In this document: one piece after another, positions 43,001 through 52,056 of the stretch
Position numbering within the stretch: position 1 is the first letter of the stretch
How the letters are laid out: the number at the start of each line of letters is the position of its first letter
Source: Guadua angustifolia
Taxonomy: Eukaryota; Streptophyta; Magnoliopsida; Poales; Poaceae
NCBI GenBank assembly: GCA_036346375.1
Contig: CM070508.1
Span: 18,335,352 to 18,399,351 of the forward strand
DNA length: 64,000 bases
Direction: 5' to 3'
Position numbers and translations under genes: made by a program
Notes under the pieces: generated by a model
Seen by the model: the letters and a program-made list of their open reading frames with translations, nothing else
Database searches by the model: none
What the model was told of the DNA's origin: nothing

Positions 43001-46000
43001 GTCTCATCGCAACCCTGAACATTCTCCATCAAGTCTGGGCAGATATCTCGATGGATTTTATTACTGATCTGCCGAAGTCCCAGGGTAAGACAACACTTTT
43101 GGTCGTGGTCGACCGTCTCTCCAAATATGCACATTTCCTTCCCCTTACTAGGCCGGCAACAGCATCAGCAGTAGCAAAACTATTTTTTGACCAGATTGTG
43201 AGGTTACATGGTATACCGGAATCCATTGTTTCTGATCGAGATCCGGTGTTCCTAAGTGCATTTTGGCAAGGGCTCTTCAAGCGGAGTGGTACGACCTTGC
43301 TGCTCTCCACAGCCTATCATCCGCAGATGGATGGACAAACAGAGGTTGTTAACAGGACTATTGAAATGTATTTACGGTGCTTGGCGGCGACAAATCCCTC
43401 TTCTTGGGCGCAATGGGTGCCCTGGGCGGAGTACTGTTATAATGCCTCCTTCCATTCCGCACATCGTCTCACACCATTCGAATTGGTCTATGGACGAGCT
43501 CCTCCACCGCTGCTCCTATATCAACAAGGCTCCACAAGTATTGATTCTGTGGATTGCACTCTGGTGGATCATGATGCTCTCCTACAGCAAGCCAAAACTC
43601 AATTGTTGCATGCTCAGAACCGAATGAAGCAGTATTATGATGGTAAGCATCGCGAAGAAAGGTTTGAAGTGGGCTCGTGGGTGTGGCTCAAGCTTCAACG
43701 ACACCGGCAACAGTCCGCTCGCAGCCAATCCTCATGGTCCAAGTTGTCTCCTCGTTTTTATGGTCCTTTTCAGGTACTTCAGCGAGTCGGCGAAGTGGCC
43801 TACAAATTGCAGCTTCCGGAGAGCTCCCGCATTCATATGTATTCCACATCTCGTTGCTTAAACGCTTCAAGGGAATTCCTCCAGTGCAAGTGGTAGACCT
43901 TCCGGTCGAACTCCTGCCGACAACGGAGGTCGATCGCCCTGAGCCATACAAGTTGCTGGCCCAGAGGTTCCTTGATGGCCATCGGCAATTCTTGGTGCAC
44001 TGGACAGGGGAATCGGCAGATGAGGCGACATGGATGGATGCAATTGTTCTTCGGCGTACATTTCCTAATTGTAAGCTTGAGGACAAGCTTGGTTTCAAGG
44101 GAGGGAGTGATGTTATGGCCGGCTGCGACCGAGTCTTTGTAAGACGTCGTGGGGCCACTGCTTAAAGGAGGTAATCCTCAAGCGGCTGCATGTATGTGTC
44201 CCTTTTTGGCAGCCGGCTGTTAGTTATAAAAAGGGGGAAATAGAATCTGTGTTAGTTAGGAAAGAATCGGCTGTTAGTTAGGAAAGAATGAGGGGGGAAG
44301 ATCTGGTTGCATGCAGGTGTGCGGGAAGAGAATAAAGGGCGAGGAGAGAAACAGGGGAAGGACTTTTTGGGGCTAATCTTCATCAGAGAAGAAGGCGGTG
44401 GCTCCAAAAACAGCCTTACCCAAGGCGCCGGCTGTGACGGTGAGTTCTTCAACGTCCAGCCTGCGACCCGGTCTCCGGCCGAGAACCAGAGCCTATGAGT
44501 TGGTGCACTCATCTGTGCCGGCTTGTAACATATTCCTATGCTGGAATTTTTTTTTCCTATATCTGAGTTGCTCCTATGTGATATCCCCTGTCCCCTTCAA
44601 AGATTCAACAGTTTTCAGATTTTTCCTTATGATTTAATGCTATATATGAACTCTAGATTTTGTTTTAACAGAGAAAAGTTCCATTGCTGTCCCTTGAAGC
44701 TATACATCAGTTACATATTTTCATATTTGTTCTGGCTATCACGCATGTTATTTTCAGTGTTACAACTATGCTTCTAGGAGGTGCAAAGGTAAGCCACTCA
44801 TGAGTTTTGTTATGCCTTGCAGTTAAGCTGCAGAATTTCTTTTGTATTGTCAGCTGATTTTACTGTATTCTCTTACATAGATATACCAATGGAAACAGTG
44901 GGAGGATGAGATTCAGGAAGGTCCTACAGGAAATGGTATTAAACCTTACTTCTGTTCTATCTGAGTGCATGGTACACTTGTGGGTTGACAGCAGTTTTTT
45001 GTTCTGTGAAATCGATAAATCTGTATGATAAAAAAAAACTGATTTCTCTGGACCTCTTTATTTGTGATGAGGATGATAATATCTTATGAAATTGCAGGGC
45101 CTAAGAAGGTAACCCGTGTGCATCAATTTGAATTTATCAGGGAACATTTTAAGGGTATTGGCAAAGATTCTATGATGTTGAGTTGGCTGGTAAGAAATGC
45201 TTGTGATGTGCTCTTCTATCCGATATACTGTTGTATGGTGAGGAATTTATTGGACAATGAATAGCCTTTTCTTTCTTTTTTCCTTCCAGCAATCTTTTGT
45301 TAAGCAGTTTTATGGATCAGTAACTAAATCAGACTACACCACAATGCGTCTTGGTTTTATCATGGTAAGCATCAGTTCATACTAAGCTAATCTTATGTTC
45401 TTTTGTCTGTAAACATGAGGTCCTTTATGGATTACAGACTCACTGCCGTGGAAACCCAAAATTTGATTTCCATAAATACATGGTGAGGGTTTTAGAGGCT
45501 GATTTTAAGAAAGTGGTTGGTATAAGGTAATACAAAGAGTTGTACACTCGTTTGTATGTTCTTTTTAAACTCAAGCAAATTTGCTATGCACATAAACTTA
45601 ACCATGCTGTATATATTTCCTTTTAGCTGGTACTTGTGGATCTTCGTGGTGATCTTCCTGTTGCTGAATGTTAATGGTAAAGTTTAGTTCATCCTTTCCA
45701 ATAAGCACTTCTGTGGTCTCTATTTTCCTGTAGAATCATCTTGCCAAAACAGTTCTGTCCCTTTTCAACAGGAAGCTAGGCGCTGTAGTAATATTTCAGG
45801 ATTTAAGCTTCCCAAAGCCATCTTACACCTCATTTGTTAACCTGCAGGCTGGCACGCGTACTTTTGGATTGCTTTCCTTCCCCTTCTTGTAAGTGCATAT
45901 GTAATAATGCGCTGTTTTAAAGTGCAAGTCTAGTTTTCTCCAAATTTTAAAGTTCACTTAGAGGGACTAATAAACATTTGCATTGAAGATGTTAGCAATC

Positions 46001-46629
46001 ACATCATGACATGCTTGTGAGCCCATTGAGTGATTCTACAATGGAAATTATTGAAATCTTTCTAATACTAATTTTTCCAAGTCACTATGTAGCATCCATT
46101 AGAAATATAAACTACACCTTGTACAGAATCTGAAAGCATACAGTCGTGCCACAAATAAATCTTGAACCATGTGCAAGGATCAAGGACTATGGTCTTACTG
46201 GACGCTTCCCTATTCTGATACTCCTTGCAGCTTCTACTAGCTGTTGGCACTAAGCTGGAGCACGTCATAGCTCAGTTAGCCCACGAGGTAGCTGAGAAGC
46301 ACTCGGCGATTGTGGGTGATTTGGTTGTAAAACCGTCAGATGACCACTTCTGGTTAGGACGGCCAAAGATTGTCCTGTACCTAATCCACTTCATTCTCTT
46401 TCAGAATGCCTTTGAGATTGCATTCATTTTCTGGATACTGGTAAGCATTGTGGCATGCCATTTGTGAATTGCACTCAGTTAGATGTAACGACTCATCACA
46501 ACATTGTTTACCCTATTTTCTTTCTAGGCCACTTATGGATTCAACTCCTGCATCATGGGGCAAGTTGGTTTCATCGTTCCGAGGCTTGTTATTGGGTATT
46601 TTACACGTCTCCGGATTCTTATCTCATAG

Positions 46630-46660
<31 letters not shown>

Positions 46661-47057
46661 CAAACATGAGTTTGTTCTGTAACTCATCTATCCTTCTACA
46701 TGCAGGATCATTGTTCAACTTCTCTGCAGTTACAGCACCCTTCCTCTGTATGCCATTGTAACACAGGTGTATCAATGTTTCGATATCGTACGATGTTTCT
46801 AATCATCAACACAAACTAATGGATGTTTTCCTCTCTCGTGCACAAAGATGGGGAGCTTCTACAAGAAGGAGGTCTTCAACGTGCAGGTGCAGCAGGGCGT
46901 CCTGGGTTGGGCAGAGAAGGTTAAGAGGAGAAAAGGATTGAAGGAGGGCAACGTCAAGGCTGAATCGACAGCGCCTGTGGATTTGGCAGGGCCTTCTGTT
47001 GAGATCGAAATGATGAAACCCGGGGAAGGTGATAATGCCAGTGGAAGCATAGAATGA
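37074..47057 (+). CDS. MLO-like seven-transmembrane protein, complete 14-exon gene (AtMLO1-like type)
   Basis: Exons: 37074-37205, 37349-37406, 38212-38447, 44672-44788, 44881-44935, 45098-45189, 45290-45364, 45438-45526, 45627-45676, 45848-45888, 46231-46440, 46528-46595, 46706-46766, 46848-47057. All introns are GT-AG, all phases agree and no internal stop occurs; the product is 497 residues. Family words (PF03094) include TPTWIVAVVC (TM1), EELMLLGFISLLLTVFQG (TM2), HMLPC, KVPLLSLEAIHQLHIFIFVL (TM3), YQWKQWE, RLGFIMTHCRGNPKFDFHKY, WYLWIFVVIFLLLNVNGWH, LAVGTKLEHVIAQLAHEV, VVKPSDDHFWLGRP and CSYSTLPLYAIVTQMGS. The C-tail has a basic amphipathic calmodulin-binding-like stretch (GVLGWAEKVKRRKG, about residues 445-458). 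MLO proteins are plasma-membrane proteins; recent work reports calcium-channel activity. The sequence resembles AtMLO1 rather than the powdery-mildew susceptibility clades, so mildew resistance is not predicted. The tail is shorter than in AtMLO1. Intron 3 is 6.2 kb because of a retrotransposon. Confidence 0.95.
39022..39026. repeat. TATTC target site duplication, left copy
   Basis: TATTC directly precedes the LTR start TGTTATGG at 39027 and recurs at 44531-44535 after the LTR end TGTAACA. A 5-bp duplication is standard for Ty3/gypsy integrases. Confidence 0.95.
39027..39446 (+). repeat. Reina element 5' LTR
   Basis: Starts TGTTATGGCCGGCTGCGACC and ends GGCTTGTAACA. It has repeated GTTAGTTAGGAAAGAAT words near 39165-39205. 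The 3' LTR at 44111-44530 is the same length with 14 substitutions and no indels. A TATA-like box is weak in this copy (GTTAGAAAAAGG near 39140) but better in the 3' LTR (GTTATAAAAAGG). Confidence 0.95.
39450..39461 (+). other. Primer binding site (initiator tRNA-Met type)
   Basis: TGGTATCAGAGC lies three bases after the LTR end and is complementary to the 3' end of plant initiator methionine tRNA, the usual primer of Ty3 and Ty1 elements. Confidence 0.95.
39503..40336 (+). pseudogene. Reina element gag, capsid part
   Basis: An open frame from the first ATG after the primer site (MEGRVAGLEEEMKGMKADIQ, a coiled-coil-like N-terminus), through an Arg/Gly-rich region, to the Retrotrans_gag domain (PF03732): LPEYDGQGDPLSWL, AWEDFYEAFIQRF, ENQSVDEYAREFQRLLARV and MFVAGLSQALKFEV. 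It ends at a stop after EVVQCW at 40336. Gag should continue into the zinc knuckle near 40661 in another frame, so a frame change near 40300 truncates it. The frame stays open upstream through the LTR, but a start there would not be expected. Confidence 0.85.
40427..41160 (+). pseudogene. Reina element zinc knuckle and aspartic protease region
   Basis: The frame from 40427 holds LSADQLAERRAKGLCYNCDE and the knuckle C-x2-C-x7-H-x-C (40661-40705), then an acidic spacer. After a frame change the protease follows (40867-41160) with THNFISAYAARQL, FTVLPIDSFDLILGVQWL and LGRLQWDF. The stretch before THNFIS reads DRASAK, so the expected Asp-Ser/Thr-Gly-Ala active-site signature is not present. Confidence 0.8.
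41165..42620 (+). pseudogene. Reina element reverse transcriptase and RNase H
   Basis: One frame covers the RT N-terminal region (FEEPQGLPPARACDHRI, 41297-41347) and is stopped by TAG at 41426. It continues with GIIRPSHSPFSSPVLLVKK, FCVDYCRLNAKTIKDKFPIP, SRYFTKLDLRSGYHQVRM and FGQSNAPSTFQALMNEVL. At the T-run 41823-41830, immediately before the catalytic aspartates, the frame changes and the rest is read in another frame (41831-42600). RNase H is clear from about 42180 with VECDASGTGIGAVLHQNG, GLSKAVRHWRPYLWG and FTVRTDHRSLKFLL. The enzyme cannot be made as one protein. Confidence 0.9.
42621..44080 (+). pseudogene. Reina element integrase with chromodomain
   Basis: The zinc-binding HHCC region is at about 42857-42985 (HDLTHEG ... 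CAICRDIK), in a frame that ends at 43067. The catalytic core continues in another frame from 43051 (MDFITDLPKSQGKTTLLVVV, SDRDPVFLSAFW, HPQMDGQTEVVNRTIEMYLR), with the expected Asp, Asp and Glu present. A third frame from about 43860 holds the end of the core and a chromodomain, FLVHWTGESADEATW (43992-44036), then FPNCKLEDKL. Chromodomains target chromoviruses to modified histones. There are two frame changes. Confidence 0.9.
44097..44110 (+). other. Polypurine tract of the Reina element
   Basis: AAGGGAGGGAGTGA sits immediately before the 3' LTR start TGTTATGG and serves as plus-strand primer in this class of element. Confidence 0.9.
44111..44530 (+). repeat. Reina element 3' LTR
   Basis: 420 bp, same ends as the 5' LTR, followed by the TATTC duplication. 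It contains GTTATAAAAAGG near 44224 as a candidate TATA box facing MLO exon 4, which starts 142 bp after the LTR. Confidence 0.95.
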
Positions 47058-47599
47058 TAGCGCAGCAATGCGTGCGCTCTAAAGCTATGGCTTGAATGAT
47101 GGACGTAATCCTCCCGTGGTGTTGTAAATTATGTTGTAAAGTGTAATGATGCCGCGTGTTCATGTGCTATCATTTTTGTAGATAGCTTCCTCCCTGTAAC
47201 CTTAGAATGGCGCATCAGTATCAGGTGTTTCATATGGCAGTTATATATCCCACCCCAGAAACATTTAAATGAAATCTAAAACTTTGAATCCAAATTGAAG
47301 AACAGCAATTCCAGGCTGTATCTGGTGTTTCATATGGCAGTTATCTCCCATCCCAGAAGCATTTAAATGAAATCTAAAACTTTGAATCCAAATTGATGAA
47401 CAACGATTCCAGGCAGGAACTGACTGAGAACAGATCATTGAGGCATGAACAGGTTAAATAAATTTTGTATTGAAATTTCAATTTGACAAATCCGAACTGC
47501 TCGTAGAAAGATAATGGTCAGCGGCGGTTGCCAATACTGTTGGGGACGAGGCTCCAGGATTTTTGGCGAAACCAAAATTTGAAACCCAAGGTAACACAA
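47058..47599 (+). other. MLO 3' untranslated region and downstream, with a 100-bp tandem duplication
   Basis: After the TGA, GTAAATTATGTTGTAAAGTGTAATG near 47125 is a plausible polyadenylation zone. A unit of about 100 bp, beginning GTGTTTCATATGGCAGTTAT, is repeated at 47225 and 47325 with AATGAAATCTAAAACTTTG in both copies and a few differences. No further gene is seen. Confidence 0.6.
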
Positions 47600-48009
47600 C
47601 AATTTTTTTTTGAGCAGAAAGACAACAGGAGAACCCTGCCAAGATTTTATCAAAGAAAGAACTAGGAACCAAATAAGGAAAGGGAAAAGAAACCGGCTGG
47701 TGAGACTCCAGCCAAACAAAACGAGAAGAAAACGAAACTAAACTACAACCAAACAAAAACGAAACACTAAGCTAGCCTAGAGCCCCAAGCTTCCAAACCG
47801 GATCTACGAGAGGAAATTAGTCTAAAAGATTGCAAGTGGATTTCGTCAAGAAACCACTCTTTCCAAACACGAAAGCTAGCTGGCATGGATCTAAAAATGA
47901 AGTCATTCCGAATTTTCCAAATACCCCAAGTCGCAATCATGAAAACATCCAGGAAGAAATGGTCGTCATTAGCTCGGAAGGCAACATAGATCTTCTGAAG
48001 GTGAAGGAC
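47600..48009 (-). mobile_element. 5'-truncated L1-type LINE, 3' end
   Basis: Minus-strand translation from 48009 down to a stop near 47777 gives VFMIATWGIWKIRNDFIF, VWKEWFLDEIHLQSF and LEAWGSRLA. The W-x-I-W-K-x-R-N-x-x-I-F pattern is typical of the C-terminal zf-RVT region of plant L1 LINE reverse transcriptases. A 3' untranslated region rich in TTTCGTTTT follows and ends in a run of nine A on the minus strand (47600-47608). Upstream coding is cut at 48009 by the copia LTR. Confidence 0.75.
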
Positions 48010-49656
48010 TGAGATGGCGAACAGAGGGGGGTGAATGGTCGCAAATAAAAATTTCCCCTAAATTACTCCAACTAAAACCCCGACAAGATCGCTCAAAGGA
48101 AATCGTGAAAAACCCGAAAAACTAGACAACTATGTGTACCCCTAGCTTGCATGGATAAGTACCATAAAATATGTGGGGATTTTTGAGTCACAATCCTGGT
48201 TGTCTAGTATCTAAAATAAAGAGAAATCAATCCAACTCTTGCTTTTAGAAAGGAGATCAATTCAAATCACAAAAGTCACTTTCAGAAAAGCAAAAGCAGA
48301 ATTTCCAGAAACTGTCCTCAATTTGAATAGGTGGTTGGTGGGTTTCTGCAACTCAAGAAATTTTGAGAATTTTTCTCCCTATGAGAAGAAGAGTCATGAA
48401 TAACTCCACCAAATTTAACCTCAAAAACCCTGACAAAAAAAACAGGAAAAATCTAGGAACACAGTCAGTCAAGAACTTCAAGCAGAAAGTTTAGGGCTCG
48501 GTTTTCACCTCATGGCGCCCAAACGGTGCAACAAGTGGACTCTACAATTTTTATACAGGTGGATATGAGAGTCCCGCATCTTTTCCAACAAGAATCAATC
48601 AAAAAGGATTTTTTTAGATTTTTCTAAAAATCAAACATTAACTGCTACGTGAAGAACAAGTTCTGGATAGAGTTGCAACTTTGAAAAAAAGATGATCTCT
48701 ACTCAATCCAAGAGTGCAAAAGAGATGTAAAACCATATGAACACACTCAAGACATCCACAATCAGCATTTAGAAGGAGGGGAGGCAAATCCAAATGGCAA
48801 GAAAGTAAATTGCGTGAAAGTAAATTGCAGGAATTTAAATGCTGAATTTAAGACATAAAATAAATGCGTAATGTAAATTCAAGCATGAATGAAAAATATT
48901 TGCATTTCTGGAGGGGGGTGGTTTACAAAGCACCATAACAAGCTGGGCAAGCTCAAAGGAGCACAAAAACCTCAAAAACCTTCAAGGGGAGGAGGCTACC
49001 CCTCCACCCCTATTTATACTACTCTTGGGCCACCTACTACCCTTAGATGCAGCTCTCAACCCTAGAGAACTCATCTAAGGGTTAGAGGATTTGCCCACTC
49101 ACACAGCCATGCAAGGGCTAACCCAAAACCCACACACATATCGGGTTTTCTTGCACGGTTTTCAAAACATACAACCTAGACCCGCTAACCTATCAACTAG
49201 ACCACGATCCAACGGCCCTCATTGATCCACGCGGCATCTAGCTAGCATCATCTCCTTTCCTTGTCTTCTTGGCTTGCCCGGACTCCATCTCCGATCATCT
49301 TCCGGCGATCTCCCGACTGTCTGGACCTCCGACGCTCCTCGCCTAGTCCCGGTCATCCTCCGCCTTACCATGACCTAGCACTGTCACCCTGCAACCATCA
49401 AAGACAAGGAAAAACCTTTCACATAGCAATGCTCACAAAGATATTCAATGATTATCTCAACATCATTAATCAATCATAATTTCTCTCAAAGTTCCGGTGC
49501 TACCGCCCCCAGGCCGGTAGCACTAAGAAAAGCAACCAACACTCAAATTGCTTCAAATCCAATTCACTTCAAATCAACTCAATTTCAAATCAAACCAAGC
49601 TCAAAACTCGTAAATTACTCATCACACACAAGGATAGACCTCCACATGGTCTTTCA
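48010..49656 (-). repeat. 3' LTR of the copia element
   Basis: Read on the minus strand it starts TGAAAGACCATGTGG directly after a CAAGGGGGAGAT polypurine tract (49668-49657). It ends near CACCCCCCTCTGTTCGCCATCTCA at 48010, the usual CA end and a run of C typical of SIRE-lineage LTRs. Small open frames inside, such as 49261-49669, are not genes. The exact 3' boundary is uncertain by a few bases because the partner LTR is not in the window. Confidence 0.65.
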
Positions 49657-50663
49657 ATCTCCCCCTTGATGAGTATATTGACAAACACATGAAAAGACAT
49701 AAGTTTTGAGTTTGAATAAGAGAAGAAAGCAATTTGAATGCAAAGCCAAACTTGATCAAGGAAATAGAAATCAAGAACATGACAAAGTTGGCAACTAGAA
49801 ATACTTATGATCTATAAAAGATAGCAAAGATTAACAAAGATCATAAGAATTAAGATGAATCAAGATACAAAATGATGCCTTTTCTATGATATCTCCCCCT
49901 TTTGGCAATATAGGCATCAAGATGGCATTTTCTTTTCTCCCCCTTTTTTTTGTTTTTATGCAAGTAATGCAGCCTAAGGGAGCTTTGAAGATTATCCAAG
50001 TGACCAACAAGACAAGTTATGACACCAAGCTAAGTTATGGCAAAAATAGACTAAGCTAAGGCATGTCCAAGTGCAAATAAACATTTTGCTAGCAAGATTT
50101 AATTGAAACCATGTCATTTTTAGCAAGAAAGACCATGAGCAACACTTGTCATTAGTTTCAAAACTAGGAGCAAAGCTATTTAAAGGATCAAATGGAAAAC
50201 GTAGAGTTCAACCTACTCAACACTTTGGGGAATCTAGAAGTTCATACAAAGTCCTTCAAGCTTATATGTTTTTTATTGTATACAAATTTTTCTTTGAATC
50301 TTTGAAAGACATAGCGGGGTGCAAATGTTTGATATTATTCGCATTCTTTACTCACATATGTTTTTTTTATTTTATTTAAAGCAATTGACTCAAGCCATAT
50401 TCGATCATCTCAAGAGGGACTCTTAAGAGAATGATCTTGGTCATACACAACACATTCCAAGTTCATCTCAAGTGCAATGAGAAGCCGTCTTGTGAATGTG
50501 AGGTGTTGAGTCTAATGCGCACAAAAAGAGTCAATTTTGCTTCACTTTCATTTTAGCATTTTCATTTTTAAGCTAGTGAAGGACTCAAGTATGGATCAAA
50601 TAAGATTCACCCAAGTTGCTATAGGGACTCTAAAGAATTCCAGAATTTAACAAATCATGGCAA
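49657..50663 (-). other. Non-coding 3' internal region of the copia element
   Basis: Between pol and LTR, SIRE-type elements carry a long non-coding stretch with repeated GGGGGAGA motifs. Here on the minus strand AAAAGGGGGAGATATC lies near 49897 and CAAGGGGGAGATTG near 49660, with A-rich spacers. No gene is supported. Confidence 0.55.
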
Positions 50664-51260
50664 ATACCAGACGGTTTCAAATCATAACCGTCTGTGATAC
50701 GAACTTATCACAGACGGTTTCAAATAAGAACCGTCTGTGATGACCTTTTTTTCCCACACCCCTAGCAGGACCTCCATTATTTATGGTGTTGTTCGAAATT
50801 TCCATCAATATTTCTACAACGATATTTATAAGGCACAACCAGTTATAGATGTTGTAATTGAATATCTACACTTCCTATATGCATTGAGGCAATAGTTTGT
50901 CTGATCAAGATAGACTTAAAATATAAACATTTGTAGCGCTTTTTCTCCCTTCTTATGATAATTTTGATGGAACTCGACTAATAAATCAACCAAGACCCAC
51001 ACGCAGCATGACGAGGAGGTGATGGCAACCTCGGTCTGCTTGATCAAACCTGACACACTGGAGTGTGTGATTTTTTTTCATGCCATTCGAAGTGGCCTTG
51101 CGCAGCGTCACCGTCATGCCACAGTGCAGAATACCTGGACGACATGCTCTTACGCAGTGTCACCGTCGTGCCACGGTGGGAGAACATGGTACTTTGAAAA
51201 AAATGTAGATGTACTTCATAGATTACTCTAGCTACCTAGAACACTTTGAACACTTTGAAC
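50664..51260 (-). repeat. CACTA-2 3' region: subterminal repeats and conserved non-coding segment
   Basis: Two inverted pairs, CAGACGGTTTCAAATCATAACCGTCTG-type (50668 and 50710), are followed by about 480 bp collinear with 61270-61765 of CACTA-3. The shared part includes CCTCCATTATTTATGGTGTTGTT and the duplicated CACCGTCATGCCACAGTGCAG / CACCGTCGTGCCACGGTGGGA words (51106 and 51162). This identifies CACTA-2 and CACTA-3 as one family. Confidence 0.8.
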
Positions 51261-51489
51261 GCTCTACGAGATTGCAAAATAATTAACAACACAGACTGTT
51301 ATGTTATAGAACCATCTGTGATATATACTTTTCACTGACATAATTCAGATGCTTCACAAGCTACTTACAAAGATCATCACAATCATATGTACAAAACATG
51401 ATCGGTCGTATCATCCTTACAATAGCATTAATGTAATATTATTACACATGAAAATTAGTAAACATGATGACAATGCACCCTTCTCATAA

Positions 51490-51924
51490 CTACTCCACAT
51501 GCTTATTCTTTTGTATGAAAATTAGCCCTTCATGATGATCGACGCGTGTGTAGCTTGCTTCCTCATGTTGTTCTTCTGGGACCAGGATGTCATTTCCGAT
51601 AGGTGGCAACTCATCAAATTGATTGTACTCTTCCTCATCTACTACATTCTCAACTCCGACAATTCTCCTTTTTCCCTGAAGAACTACGTGGCGCTTCTTG
51701 TTGGACGGATCGGTTACATAGAAGACTTGAACAACTTGGTTAGCGAGTACGAATGGTTCATCTTGGTATCCGACACGTTCGAGGTCCACAGTAGTGATGC
51801 CATTCTTGTCAACCTTCACGTGCTGGAGCTGGACCCAACGGCACCGAAATAGGGGAATCTTGAAAAGTACATAGTCGAGCTTCCATATCTCCTCTATGAA
51901 CCCATAGTAGGAGCTCCTCATCAA
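51490..51924 (-). pseudogene. CACTA-2 TNP2 gene, DUF4216 domain
   Basis: The minus strand encodes YYGFIEEIWKLDYVLFKIPLF, GITTVDLERVGYQDEPFVLA, VVQVFYVTDPSNKKRHVVL, GKRRIVGVENVVDEEEYNQF and DELPP, the full DUF4216 order. The link to the TNP2 part (52057 onward) is broken by a frame change around 51960-52056. The counterpart in CACTA-1 (8424-8068) has a lysine-rich insertion that is absent here. Confidence 0.85.
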
Positions 51925-52056
51925 CCCAGCGGTATTATTGAATGCATCTATGCGGACACCACTGTTCTAGTTTGTGCTCTTCATATCCTGATCTCTCGTG
52001 TAAAATATGTACCCATTTAAGTCATATCCTTTCCATGTGACAACTGTAAAAGTTGG

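Larger units (their letters stand above)
39027..44530 (+). mobile_element. Reina-type chromovirus (Ty3/gypsy) in MLO intron 3
   Basis: A structurally complete 5504-bp element: LTR 39027-39446, primer binding site 39450-39461, gag-pol, polypurine tract, LTR 44111-44530, with TATTC on both sides. Short LTRs, total length, a gag zinc knuckle of the CYNC type and a C-terminal chromodomain fit the Reina lineage. It lies in the same orientation as the MLO gene. Pol has several frame changes and one stop, so the copy is not autonomous. By hand count the LTRs differ at 14 of 420 positions (12 transitions), about 3.3 percent. Confidence 0.93.

Noticed and set aside
37074..47057. MLO as a powdery-mildew susceptibility (barley Mlo) orthologue
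   Set aside because: Exon wording follows AtMLO1-type proteins (for example LLLAVGTKLEHVIAQLAHEVAEK context and the QVQ-GVLGWAEKVK tail), not the barley Mlo clade; a tree would be needed to place it firmly.
47435..47756. Minus-strand hydrophobic frames after MLO
   Set aside because: They fall in the 3' untranslated tail of the LINE fragment and the MLO downstream duplication; hydrophobicity comes from T-rich sequence.
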